The notes under the pieces were generated by a model. The model had not been told where the DNA came from. It searched no databases and saw only the letters and a program-made list of their open reading frames with translations. DNA of 7,062 nucleotides, from positions 1 to 7,062 of the forward strand of contig JAFDTP010000086.1 in assembly GCA_019594195.1 (NCBI GenBank), written 5' to 3'. The stretch comes from Thermoplasmata archaeon. GTDB lineage: Archaea > Thermoplasmatota > Thermoplasmata > Halarchaeoplasmatales > Halarchaeoplasmataceae. Positions 1 through 6,942 of the stretch are shown here, piece by piece. The position numbers and the translations under genes were made by a program. The number at the start of each line of letters is the position of its first letter. Within the stretch, counting starts at the first letter, position 1.

Positions 1-69
1 GAAAAATCTAATTAGCCGACATTGATTTCAAATCTTCTTATTTCGGGATGAAGCCCTATGGTGGAAAAA

Positions 70-79
70 ATATATATAT
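70..79 (+). promoter_or_regulatory. Candidate archaeal TATA box for receptor 1
   Basis: An alternating AT stretch (ATATATATAT) is preceded by a purine run (GGAAAAA, about 63-69) that could act as a BRE. It lies about 36-45 bp before the ATG at 115, which would place transcription start near 100 and give a short leader containing the ribosome site. This is based on composition and spacing only. Nothing else is recognisable in bases 1-69. Confidence 0.45.
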
Positions 80-102
80 TTTGTGCTTGTTACGCAAAAA
101 CT

Positions 103-109
103 AGGTGAG
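103..109 (+). promoter_or_regulatory. Ribosome binding site of receptor 1
   Basis: AGGTGAG matches the AGGTGA core complementary to the 3' end of archaeal 16S rRNA. It is separated by five bases from the ATG at 115 and supports that start. Confidence 0.6.
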
Positions 110-114
110 AGCTA

Positions 115-1728
115 ATGGTAGGATTAGATATCAAGTCCAAAACTCTTGCTGTAGTAGCAGCTTTTTCTTTGATTGTCATGGGTACAACTGCCATTACAGG
201 ATGTCTAGAGGAAGATGAAGAGGTTACTGAGCTGGAAATTGCTATGACAGATGAACCAGGCAGGTTTGGACCAATAGAACAGGAGGATGTCTACTCGAAC
301 TATGTGTTCGATAATATTTTTGACCCGATGATATCCTTCTACCCCGATGGAGAACCGGATACCGAAGGGACGATTTTAGAGGATTACGAAGTCAGTGAAG
401 ATGGACTGACATACACTTGGGAAATCCGGGATGACGCCTATTTCCATCACGGGGAACCAGTAACTGCGGAAGATGTCAGATTCACTTTTCATGCACATGC
501 TGGAGACGCCCATGAACATTATGATGTAGAAGAAGGTGACATCCCTACATCTCCCAGCCAAGACGATGCTCAGCAGGTCGAAGAGATCGAGATTGTCGAT
601 GATAATACCATAAAATTCCATCTTGAGGCAGTGAATTCAGAATTCTTACATGGAAGATTGATGAGCACTATGTGGGCTTTACCACATGAGTGGATCGAAG
701 AGAACAGTTATGAGGAATTCACCGATGATAACTTCATCGGACACGGCCCCTTTGAATTCGTTGAATATTCTCCCGGTCATGAAATAATACTCGAGAAGAA
801 CGAGGAGTATCATGGTGAAGAACAGGCGGACGTTGATCGTGTGATTTTCGAAGTGTTCGACGATGAGTCCTCAGCTGTAGCTGCTCTCAGAGCTGGTAGA
901 ATTCATTATATACCTTCAACAGAAGCTACAACTTTCTTCGATCTTCAGGAAGAAGATGACATTGAGGCGGTTGCTGAGCCTAGCTTTGGACATCAGCTTT
1001 TGAGTTTCAACCACGAAAGAGATGTATGGCAGGACGTGAAAGTCAGGAGAGCTCTAGCTTACGCACTTGACTTTGAAGAGATAATCGAAACAGCGAGAAC
1101 TGATGAATTGGCCTACAACGTCAGAACGCCTGTTCATCCAGAGCATCCTGACCATCTTGAAGATCATAAATTATATGAAAGAGATCTAGATAAAGCTCAA
1201 GAACTCCTAGAAGAGGCCGGAATGCCCGATGGACCAGAAAGAGAACTCCGGGGTATAGTCACAGTAGGAGAAAGAGAAGATGAGTTTGTAGTGATACAAG
1301 ACCAGGCAGCGGAGGTAGGATTTGACATCGAGATCGCGGCTCTAGAATTCGGTACTGTGGTTGAAGAGATGCACGCGGGCAATTTTGATTTAGTACTCAT
1401 TGGTTGGACTCCAACAGCTTCAGCTGAATACGCTATGACTTACTATAGACCTGGTTCTGAATTTGCATTTGCCACTGGTTATTGGGAAACTGAATGGTCA
1501 TACAAGCTAGAGGAGAATTTAACTGAAGCAGAAAGATCATTCGGTGAAGAGAGAAGAGGATACTACCACAACGCACAAGAAATCATCGTGCAACGTTTAC
1601 CAAACATCATACTTTATGGAAGAGCTGATCCAGCGGCACATCACGAAACATTTGAGATAGAAGATGAGGCCTGGAATCCGTTCTCAGGTCCAGTAACTAA
1701 CCTCCATAGAGTGGAAATAGATGAGTGA
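115..1728 (+). CDS. ABC transporter substrate-binding lipoprotein, family 5 (peptide/nickel type), receptor 1
   Basis: This is an extracytoplasmic receptor that should capture peptides or similar solutes and deliver them to an ABC permease. The 537 residues are a normal length for the family. Residues 1-30 form a lipoprotein signal: charged start, hydrophobic core at about 10-27, lipobox ITGC with Cys30, then an acidic tether (LEEDEE). Family 5 landmarks follow in order: the TAEDVRFTF signature near 117-125, AALRAGRIHY at 256-265, VRRALAYALD at 310-319, YERDLDKAQELLEEAG at 354-369, and GWTPTASAEY at 430-439. The protein is very acidic, with about 128 Asp+Glu against 8 Lys by hand count, which suggests a saline environment. 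It is closest to receptor 3 in the middle third but lacks the GWWNTT segment that receptors 2 and 3 share near residue 455. It ends 126 bp from the convergent hydrolase gene. The substrate cannot be read from sequence; oligopeptide is the family default. Confidence 0.93.
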   Translation: MVGLDIKSKTLAVVAAFSLIVMGTTAITGCLEEDEEVTELEIAMTDEPGRFGPIEQEDVYSNYVFDNIFDPMISFYPDGEPDTEGTILEDYEVSEDGLTYTWEIRDDAYFHHGEPVTAEDVRFTFHAHAGDAHEHYDVEEGDIPTSPSQDDAQQVEEIEIVDDNTIKFHLEAVNSEFLHGRLMSTMWALPHEWIEENSYEEFTDDNFIGHGPFEFVEYSPGHEIILEKNEEYHGEEQADVDRVIFEVFDDESSAVAALRAGRIHYIPSTEATTFFDLQEEDDIEAVAEPSFGHQLLSFNHERDVWQDVKVRRALAYALDFEEIIETARTDELAYNVRTPVHPEHPDHLEDHKLYERDLDKAQELLEEAGMPDGPERELRGIVTVGEREDEFVVIQDQAAEVGFDIEIAALEFGTVVEEMHAGNFDLVLIGWTPTASAEYAMTYYRPGSEFAFATGYWETEWSYKLEENLTEAERSFGEERRGYYHNAQEIIVQRLPNIILYGRADPAAHHETFEIEDEAWNPFSGPVTNLHRVEIDE

Positions 1729-1743
1729 GTGAAGTAAAAAATT

Positions 1744-1786
1744 CATCTAAAAAACCTTTCCTCTGTTTTTATTTTATCTTATATTT
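1744..1786 (+). terminator. T-rich terminator after receptor 1
   Basis: The segment starts with CATCTAAAAAACCTTTC (1744-1760) and continues into a T-rich tract at 1761-1786, typical of archaeal U-tract termination with no strong hairpin. The first 17 bases match 14 of 17 positions downstream of receptor 2 (5128-5144), which supports a shared 3' element. Confidence 0.5.
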
Positions 1787-1800
1787 AGAAAGAATAAATT

Positions 1801-1834
1801 AAAAAAAAAGAACGGTCTGAAAAAGATTTTCAGA
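1801..1834 (-). terminator. Hairpin plus T-run terminator of the hydrolase gene
   Basis: Read on the - strand, a perfect 8-bp inverted repeat (TCTGAAAA / TTTTCAGA, arms 1827-1834 and 1816-1823, 3-base loop) begins about 20 bases after the hydrolase stop. Six bases later comes an uninterrupted run of nine T (1809-1801). This is the layout of an intrinsic terminator, although the stem is AT-rich. It sits in the 126-bp gap between two converging genes, so each strand appears to have its own stop signal. Confidence 0.55.
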
Positions 1835-1854
1835 TATTCTTTAGCTGAGACGTT

Positions 1855-3219
1855 CTAATTCTTCTTATGAAGTCTGTACCTTCCGAAGTAGAGGTCTGTT
1901 TTTTCATCTGCCATTTCGAAACGAACAGAATTTTTTTCACCTTTTCCATCTAAATAGTAGAATTTTAGATCATCCACAGATTTTTCCTCAGGAATTAGTA
2001 TCAATTTTTGCCCACCTAAGTCACCTTTCACTTCCAATTCTAAAAGTCCGTACTTTTTTTCTATGTCAACCTCCATTATATCTCTGTAAGAGGAATAAGT
2101 TCCAGTCAATTTGTCTAAGTTTTCTTTTCTTTTAAAATACACTAGGTCTTCTTCTTTTTCTTCTATGATCTGAATGACTTTTTTAGCCATTTCTTCATAT
2201 GCTACTGAACCAGATGGTACAGCGTTGGCAACTATCGCTACTCCTATGTCATCTTTAAAACCTATGAAACCTCCACCGACTCCGATCGAACCTCCATGAC
2301 CGACGAATTTTTGATCCTGAAACTCCTTAATCATCCAACCATAACCGTATTTTCCTAGGTTCCCACTTACATGACTCTTATGCATTTTTTTCAAAAGATC
2401 AGATTCTATAATATTTTTCCCTTTAAATTCACCGTCGTTCATGTTCATGATAAGGTAATTCGACAACTCGACAGCAGAACTCAAAAGTCCTCCGGCAGGA
2501 TAACCTATCTCTCTGAGTGGATAAGGGGTTTCTACCGGCTCTTCATCTTTTATCATGTAAGGAGTCGTCACGCTTTCGTCCTTTTCGTATTCAAAAGTCG
2601 ATCTGTTCATATTAAGCGGCTCGAGAATCTCTTGGTTTATGAATTCAGAAAATGTAATCCCGCTTACTTCTTCGATTATCTGTCCCAGTAAAGAATAGCC
2701 AGAGTTGAAATAGAAAAATTCTTCACCTGGTTCTGCGGCTATTTCTTCTTTGGCATTGGAAAGGAGGATATAAAAATCGTCTAATCCACAGAGCGGAACA
2801 CCTTTTTCTTTTATATCTGCTAATCTTTCTATCATCACTACACTAACCCCTAATGAAGGCATTCCAGACGAGTGAGTCAGGAGATCATGAATGGTAACGT
2901 CGTTCTCCCAATTGACAGGAACGTATTCACTAATGGCATCCTCAATTTTCAACTCCCCTCTCTCTACAAGTTTCATGATAGCTAGAGCGGTGAAAGATTT
3001 AGTGCATGATCCTATACCATACAATGTTTCTGCCGTCGCCGGACGATTTTTTTTCAAGTTTCTCGAGCCAAATCCATCAGCGTAAATTATCTTTCCATCT
3101 TTCACAATAGATATACTCAACCCGGGGGTTTTACTACTGCTCATCCAACTGGTTATAAATTCTTCTATCTTTTGGCTCTTATTGGAGGATAAATCATTTA
3201 TTTTTTCTTTTTCACCCAT
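1855..3219 (-). CDS. CubicO-type serine hydrolase (beta-lactamase fold, peptidase family S12), Pab87-like
   Basis: This is a predicted cytoplasmic serine hydrolase of the penicillin-binding-protein / class C beta-lactamase fold. Numbered from the ATG at 3219 (454 residues), it has the SxxK catalytic motif SCTK (Ser71, Lys74), the YxN motif YFN (Tyr170-Asn172), and an HGG motif near 308-310 in the place of the usual KTG. A C-terminal region of about 90 residues (about 365-454) contains LTGTY and ends in RYRLHKK; it looks like the beta-barrel domain of archaeal CubicO peptidases. Size, domain order and lack of a signal peptide resemble Pab87 of Pyrococcus abyssi, a self-compartmentalising peptidase active on D-amino-acid-containing peptides; this comparison is from memory. 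A GTG nine bases upstream (3228) would give 457 residues. I prefer the ATG because GTGAT lies four bases before it and no ribosome site precedes the GTG. With about 75 acidic and 55 basic residues it is far less acidic than its neighbours. An esterase role is the main alternative. Confidence 0.88.
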   Translation of the reverse strand: MGEKEKINDLSSNKSQKIEEFITSWMSSSKTPGLSISIVKDGKIIYADGFGSRNLKKNRPATAETLYGIGSCTKSFTALAIMKLVERGELKIEDAISEYVPVNWENDVTIHDLLTHSSGMPSLGVSVVMIERLADIKEKGVPLCGLDDFYILLSNAKEEIAAEPGEEFFYFNSGYSLLGQIIEEVSGITFSEFINQEILEPLNMNRSTFEYEKDESVTTPYMIKDEEPVETPYPLREIGYPAGGLLSSAVELSNYLIMNMNDGEFKGKNIIESDLLKKMHKSHVSGNLGKYGYGWMIKEFQDQKFVGHGGSIGVGGGFIGFKDDIGVAIVANAVPSGSVAYEEMAKKVIQIIEEKEEDLVYFKRKENLDKLTGTYSSYRDIMEVDIEKKYGLLELEVKGDLGGQKLILIPEEKSVDDLKFYYLDGKGEKNSVRFEMADEKTDLYFGRYRLHKKN

Positions 3220-3248
3220 ATTTATCACTCATCTTGTTTTCTTGAAAA

Positions 3249-3256
3249 TAGATAAA
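3249..3256 (-). promoter_or_regulatory. Candidate TATA box for the hydrolase gene
   Basis: On the - strand TTTATCTA lies about 30-37 bp before the preferred ATG at 3219. This spacing would put transcription start close to the start codon and give an almost leaderless mRNA. The match to an archaeal TATA box is imperfect, and other AT-rich positions nearby are also possible. Confidence 0.25.
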
Positions 3257-3315
3257 GATGATTAATAATTTGTGATGATCAACTCTGATTTTTAATATTA
3301 TCTTAATCTGGAATC

Positions 3316-3329
3316 ATACATTATCATGC
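3316..3329. repeat. 14-bp repeat copy A in the divergent promoter region
   Basis: ATACATTATCATGC. Copy B at 3386-3399 differs at one base. The core CATTATCATG is one base away from the palindrome found in copy B. It lies between the divergent hydrolase and receptor 2 genes and is a possible regulator-binding site. Confidence 0.4.
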
Positions 3330-3385
3330 TTACTATCTCTAATATCTGAAAGTTTAATAAAACCATTCTAAATAAATTTAAAATT

Positions 3386-3399
3386 ATACATTATAATGC
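3386..3399. repeat. 14-bp repeat copy B with perfect palindrome core
   Basis: ATACATTATAATGC contains the perfect 10-bp palindrome CATTATAATG (3389-3398). It starts exactly 70 bp after copy A, at 13 of 14 identical positions. It lies just upstream of the candidate TATA box of receptor 2, where an operator or activator site would fit. Confidence 0.4.
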
Positions 3400-3423
3400 A
3401 GCTTCCTCCAAAATACAAAAAAA

Positions 3424-3431
3424 ATAAATAA
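3424..3431 (+). promoter_or_regulatory. Candidate TATA box for receptor 2
   Basis: ATAAATAA within a longer A/T run (about 3417-3433) lies 31-38 bp before the ATG at 3462. This is similar to the spacing before receptors 1 and 3. A weak ribosome site, GAGGG (3452-3456), follows, five bases before the ATG. Confidence 0.4.
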
Positions 3432-3461
3432 TAAGAGAAGGTTCTGTTTTCGAGGGCAACC

Positions 3462-5087
3462 ATGAAAGGAGCCAAAAGCTCCAAAAAGATTACTGCAATA
3501 GTGATAACATTCTCATTGATTATCATGGGAATGTCTGTTTTTACGGGATGCATAGAGGAGGAGGAAGATATCGATGAAGTAGTAATCGGAATGACCACTG
3601 AACCCGGAGACTTCAATCCAATAGAACAGACCGATGTCTATTCGAACTGGGTCTTCGATAATATCTTTGATCCGTTCTTGTCTTTCTATCCAGACGGTGA
3701 ACCAGATACAGAAAGAGCGATTCTAGAAGACTGGGATGTCAGTGATGACGGTCTCACATATACCTGGGTTGTAGAAGAAGATGCTACTTTCCATAACGGC
3801 GATCCTGTGACTGCTGAAGATGTGAAGTTTACTTTCCATGCACATGCTGGCGATGCACACGAGTATTACGATATAGGCGAGGATGAAATTCCCCCGTCTG
3901 CTAGAGAGGGGGATACTGAAAATGTCGAGGAAGTAGAAGTTATCGATGAACAAACCGTTGAATTCCACATGGTAGAAGTGAATTCAGAATTTATAAACAG
4001 TGGACTTCTTGCTTCCATGTGGCCATTGCCACATGAATGGATAGAAGAGAACGGATACGATGAGTATTCTGAGGATTTCATAGGTCACGGACCTTTTGAA
4101 TTTGTAGAATATTCGCCTGGTCACGAGATAGTCCTTGAAAAATATGAAGACTACCATTGGGAAAACGCAGAAGCAGACAGGGTGGTTTTTGAAGTGTTTG
4201 ACGACGAATCGGCTGCAGTAGCTGCATTGAGAGCTGGAAGGATACATTACATACCTTCTGTACCCTCGACGGATTACTATGACCTCCAGCCAGAGGAGGA
4301 TGTCAATGCAGTAGCTGAACCATCCTTGGGACACAATCAAATGAGATTTAATCATAGAGAGAGGCAGGAATTATGGGGCGACCGAAGAGTTAGACAGGCA
4401 GTAATGTACGCCTTAGATTGTGAGGAGATAATAGAAGCCGTTAGAGGAGAGGATCTAGCGATTAATACACGATCCCCCATCCATCCAGACCACCCAGCAT
4501 ATGATGAAGATGCTGACTATCTTTACGAAAGGGACCTAGATAAAGCAGAAGAATTACTTGACGAGGCTAGAGAAGATGGCTGGGAAATGCCTGATAGAGA
4601 ACTAGAATTTTTAGTTACTCCCGGAGAAAGAGAAGACGAAGCAGTCGTAATGGCTGAACATTTGGAAGACCTAGGCTTTGAGGTAGATTTGATATCGATT
4701 GAATTCGGTAGTCTAGTGGAAAGAAGAAATGCTGGCAGATATGACGTATTCATACTTGGTTGGACACCTACCGCCTCGGCAGAATACGCAGTGACGTACT
4801 TCAGACCCGAGTCACCATGGTGGTACATATCCGGATGGTGGAACACGACGGCGGCTTGGCAATTCGAGGAGAACATCACACAGGCTCTCAGAAGTTTCGG
4901 AGAAGAGAGAAGAGAATATTACGCGAACGCTCAGCAACTCCTGATAGAAGATGCTGCTGCGTTTAACATGTACGCAAGGAATGATCCCGCCGCCTATCAT
5001 GATGATTTAGAGATACCAGAAGAAGCCTGGAATGCGTTCTCTGGCACAGTGACTAACTTGGATGTAATAGAGTTCGCTGACTCCTGA
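3462..5087 (+). CDS. ABC transporter substrate-binding lipoprotein, family 5 (peptide/nickel type), receptor 2
   Basis: A 541-residue paralogue of receptor 1 with the same build: hydrophobic leader, lipobox FTGC with Cys30, acidic tether IEEEED, then the family 5 domain. Visible landmarks are TAEDVKFTF (117-125), AALRAGRIHY (254-263), VRQAVMYALD (310-319), YERDLDKAEELLDEA (355-369) and GWTPTASAEY (433-442). It should sit lipid-anchored on the outer membrane face and present substrate to an unseen ABC permease. The middle third differs most from its siblings, with the start LAINTRSPIHPDHP near 332-345 and a few extra residues near 370. Residues 458-463 (GWWNTT) and 471-473 (NIT) give two N-glycosylation sequons, which matter in archaea with N-glycosylated surface proteins. 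The gene begins a divergent pair with the hydrolase. Its last 120 coding bases before the stop are repeated at the window's right end. The substrate is unknown. Confidence 0.93.
   Translation: MKGAKSSKKITAIVITFSLIIMGMSVFTGCIEEEEDIDEVVIGMTTEPGDFNPIEQTDVYSNWVFDNIFDPFLSFYPDGEPDTERAILEDWDVSDDGLTYTWVVEEDATFHNGDPVTAEDVKFTFHAHAGDAHEYYDIGEDEIPPSAREGDTENVEEVEVIDEQTVEFHMVEVNSEFINSGLLASMWPLPHEWIEENGYDEYSEDFIGHGPFEFVEYSPGHEIVLEKYEDYHWENAEADRVVFEVFDDESAAVAALRAGRIHYIPSVPSTDYYDLQPEEDVNAVAEPSLGHNQMRFNHRERQELWGDRRVRQAVMYALDCEEIIEAVRGEDLAINTRSPIHPDHPAYDEDADYLYERDLDKAEELLDEAREDGWEMPDRELEFLVTPGEREDEAVVMAEHLEDLGFEVDLISIEFGSLVERRNAGRYDVFILGWTPTASAEYAVTYFRPESPWWYISGWWNTTAAWQFEENITQALRSFGEERREYYANAQQLLIEDAAAFNMYARNDPAAYHDDLEIPEEAWNAFSGTVTNLDVIEFADS
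4965..5084 (+). repeat. Source segment of the duplicated receptor tail
   Basis: These 120 bases are the 3' end of receptor 2 up to the base before its TGA. They recur at 6943-7062 with three differences (117 of 120 identical by hand alignment, constant offset 1978). Homology breaks on the left at 4964 (T here, A in the copy). The right limit is unknown because the window ends. Confidence 0.93.
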
Positions 5088-5127
5088 TTGGCTGAGAAAC
5101 CTAGAAATCTGAAGTGACGCAATTGCT

Positions 5128-5158
5128 CATCCTAAAACCCTTTCGATTTTTTATTTAT
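5128..5158 (+). terminator. T-rich terminator after receptor 2
   Basis: CATCCTAAAACCCTTTC (5128-5144) leads into a T-rich tract ending near 5158. It begins 41 bases after the stop and resembles the element after receptor 1. A 7-bp inverted repeat, TATTGTT / AACAATA (5161-5167 and 5180-5186), follows at once and may add a weak hairpin. Confidence 0.45.
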
Positions 5159-5283
5159 GATATTGTTTGAATATCTTCTAACAATAAACATTCTCGAAAT
5201 CTATGTAATTTAAAAACTTAGGAAAACCTAAAAAAATAAAAAATAATATAAATTAACTAGCATTTCCAAATCGACCAAAAAAG

Positions 5284-5291
5284 ATAAATAT
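5284..5291 (+). promoter_or_regulatory. Candidate TATA box for receptor 3
   Basis: ATAAATAT lies 34-41 bp before the ATG at 5325, preceded by the A-rich run CCAAAAAAG (5275-5283), which could act as a BRE. It suggests receptor 3 is transcribed from its own promoter rather than by read-through from receptor 2, 237 bp away. Confidence 0.45.
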
Positions 5292-5313
5292 TTTCAACTA
5301 GTAAATCCAGAAC

Positions 5314-5318
5314 AGGAG
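5314..5318 (+). promoter_or_regulatory. Ribosome binding site of receptor 3
   Basis: AGGAG, six bases before the ATG at 5325, is a standard Shine-Dalgarno core and supports this start. Confidence 0.6.
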
Positions 5319-5324
5319 TTAAGA

Positions 5325-6929
5325 ATGAGAGGGGACAAAACCCGCGTAAAATTAGGAGCGTTAGTGATAGTTACAGCGCTAGTGTTGATGGGGATGACAG
5401 CTCTTACAGGATGTATCGAAGAGGAAGAGGAAGTAGATGAAATGAGGATCGGTATGACAGATGAGCCAGGCCGCTTCAATCCAATAGAACAAGAAGACGT
5501 CTATTCTAATTACATTTTTGATAACATATTCGATCCTTTAGTGTCTACGTATCCTGAGGGAGAGATACACACCGATGGTACTATTCTTGAAGAATATGAA
5601 GTTAGCGAGGATGGCTTGACCTATACCTTTGAGGTTAGGGACGACGTTTATTTCCATCATGGTGAACAATTGACTGCGGAGGATATCAAGTTCACATTTC
5701 ACTGCCATGCTGGAGATGTAGAGGAATTGTATGATGTCGAAAATGTACCTCCCTCAGCTAGAGAACCGGAGACCGAAGAAGTTGAAGAGGTTGAGGTAGT
5801 AGATGATTTTACAGTGAAATTCCATATGCATGATGTGAACTCAGAGTTCCTTCATAGTGGACTGATGTCTCAGATGTGGGCTTTGCCCATGGAATGGATA
5901 GAAGAAAACAGTTATGAGGAATTCAGCGATGATTTCAAGGGACATGGCCCATATGAGTTCGAGGATTACTCGCCTGGTAATGAGATCGTACTGGTCAGAA
6001 ATGATGATTACCACGGGGAGCATGCAGAAATAGAAAGGGTGGTCTTTGAGGTCTTTGACGATGAATCTTCAGCTGTAGCTGCATTACGCGCCGGAAGGAT
6101 ACACTACTTACCTAGTATAGAGGCTACAAATTTCTTTGATCTACAAGAAGATGACCATGTTAATGAAGTGGCTCAGCCCTCTTTAGGACATCAAGTACTT
6201 AGCCTCAATCAGAGAAGGGAACCATGGGATGATGTCAGAGTTCGACAAGCTCTCGCTTATGCTATCGATGCCGAAGAAGTTATCGATACCGCAAGAACGG
6301 ACGAACTAGCATATAATGTTAGAACTCCAGTACATCCAGAGCATCCAGCCCATCTAGAAGACCATGAAAAATACGAGCGAGATCTAGAAAAAGCAGAAGA
6401 TCTGTTAGAAGAAGCCGGATACCCAGAAGGGCCTGAAGAAGAACTAAGGGCTCTAGTGACAGTAGGAGAAGCCGAAGATGAAATGGTAGTAATCCAAGAA
6501 CATCTTGGTGAGATTGGGTTTGAATTGGACATAGTAGCACAAGAATTCGGGACGCATGTCGAAGACATGATTGCCGGTAATTTTGATCTTGCTATATTAG
6601 GTTGGAGTCCAACTGCTTCGGCAGAATACGCGATGACTTACTACAGATACGGATCTCCATACAGGGATATGTGTGGCTGGTGGAATACGACACATACCGA
6701 GAAGTTTGAAGAAAATATCACCAATGCACTACGGTCCTTTGGAGATGAAAGGATAGAACACTATAAGAACGCTCAGAGGCACATAGTTAACGATGTGGGT
6801 AATTACGTAATGTATGCAAGAAGGGATCCAGCAGCCTACCATGAAGATTTAGAAATCCCTGAAGAAGCATGGAACCCATTTTCAGGTCCAGTAAACAATC
6901 TAGAGAAACTAGAATTTGTCAACGATTAA
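5325..6929 (+). CDS. ABC transporter substrate-binding lipoprotein, family 5 (peptide/nickel type), receptor 3
   Basis: The third paralogue, 534 residues, has lipobox LTGC with Cys30 and acidic tether IEEEEE. Family 5 landmarks are TAEDIKFTF (117-125), AALRAGRIHY (252-261), VRQALAYAID (306-315), YERDLEKAEDLLEEAG (350-365) and GWSPTASAEY (426-435). The role should match its siblings: outer-face capture of peptide-like substrate for an ABC importer encoded elsewhere. Its affinities switch along the chain. Residues 301-365 match receptor 1 at 52 of 65 positions but receptor 2 at only about 38, while the last 85 residues match receptor 2 at 54 positions and receptor 1 at 45. It shares GWWNTT (451-456) and NIT (464-466) with receptor 2. 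No T-rich terminator follows the TAA; a fragment of receptor 2 begins 13 bases later. Confidence 0.93.
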   Translation: MRGDKTRVKLGALVIVTALVLMGMTALTGCIEEEEEVDEMRIGMTDEPGRFNPIEQEDVYSNYIFDNIFDPLVSTYPEGEIHTDGTILEEYEVSEDGLTYTFEVRDDVYFHHGEQLTAEDIKFTFHCHAGDVEELYDVENVPPSAREPETEEVEEVEVVDDFTVKFHMHDVNSEFLHSGLMSQMWALPMEWIEENSYEEFSDDFKGHGPYEFEDYSPGNEIVLVRNDDYHGEHAEIERVVFEVFDDESSAVAALRAGRIHYLPSIEATNFFDLQEDDHVNEVAQPSLGHQVLSLNQRREPWDDVRVRQALAYAIDAEEVIDTARTDELAYNVRTPVHPEHPAHLEDHEKYERDLEKAEDLLEEAGYPEGPEEELRALVTVGEAEDEMVVIQEHLGEIGFELDIVAQEFGTHVEDMIAGNFDLAILGWSPTASAEYAMTYYRYGSPYRDMCGWWNTTHTEKFEENITNALRSFGDERIEHYKNAQRHIVNDVGNYVMYARRDPAAYHEDLEIPEEAWNPFSGPVNNLEKLEFVND

Positions 6930-6942
6930 AGATCTAAAATAA

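Noticed and set aside
1811..1854. Longer outer stem AACG...CGTT around the terminator hairpin
   Set aside because: The pairing is short and interrupted by a bulge; the inner 8-bp hairpin with the T-run explains the site better.
1855..3219. Hydrolase as an antibiotic-resistance beta-lactamase
   Set aside because: It has no signal peptide, carries HGG in place of KTG, and has an extra C-terminal barrel-like domain. These fit a cytoplasmic CubicO peptidase or esterase better.
3220..3228. GTG at 3228 as the hydrolase start
   Set aside because: No ribosome site precedes it, whereas GTGAT lies four bases before the ATG at 3219. The difference is three residues and cannot be excluded.
3984..4355. 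Antisense open frame of 123 codons inside receptor 2
   Set aside because: It is a shadow of a strongly conserved coding sequence with no start signal of its own. GA-rich acidic codons leave few stops on the opposite strand.
5218..5231. Inverted repeat TTAGG-AAAA-CCTAA
   Set aside because: A 5-bp stem in very AT-rich sequence with no clear relation to a gene end or promoter is likely chance.
6257..6568. Serine-rich antisense frame of 103 codons inside receptor 3
   Set aside because: The Ser/Leu-rich low-complexity protein is the expected reverse reading of Glu/Asp codons. Similar frames occur antisense to receptors 1 and 2 at matching places.
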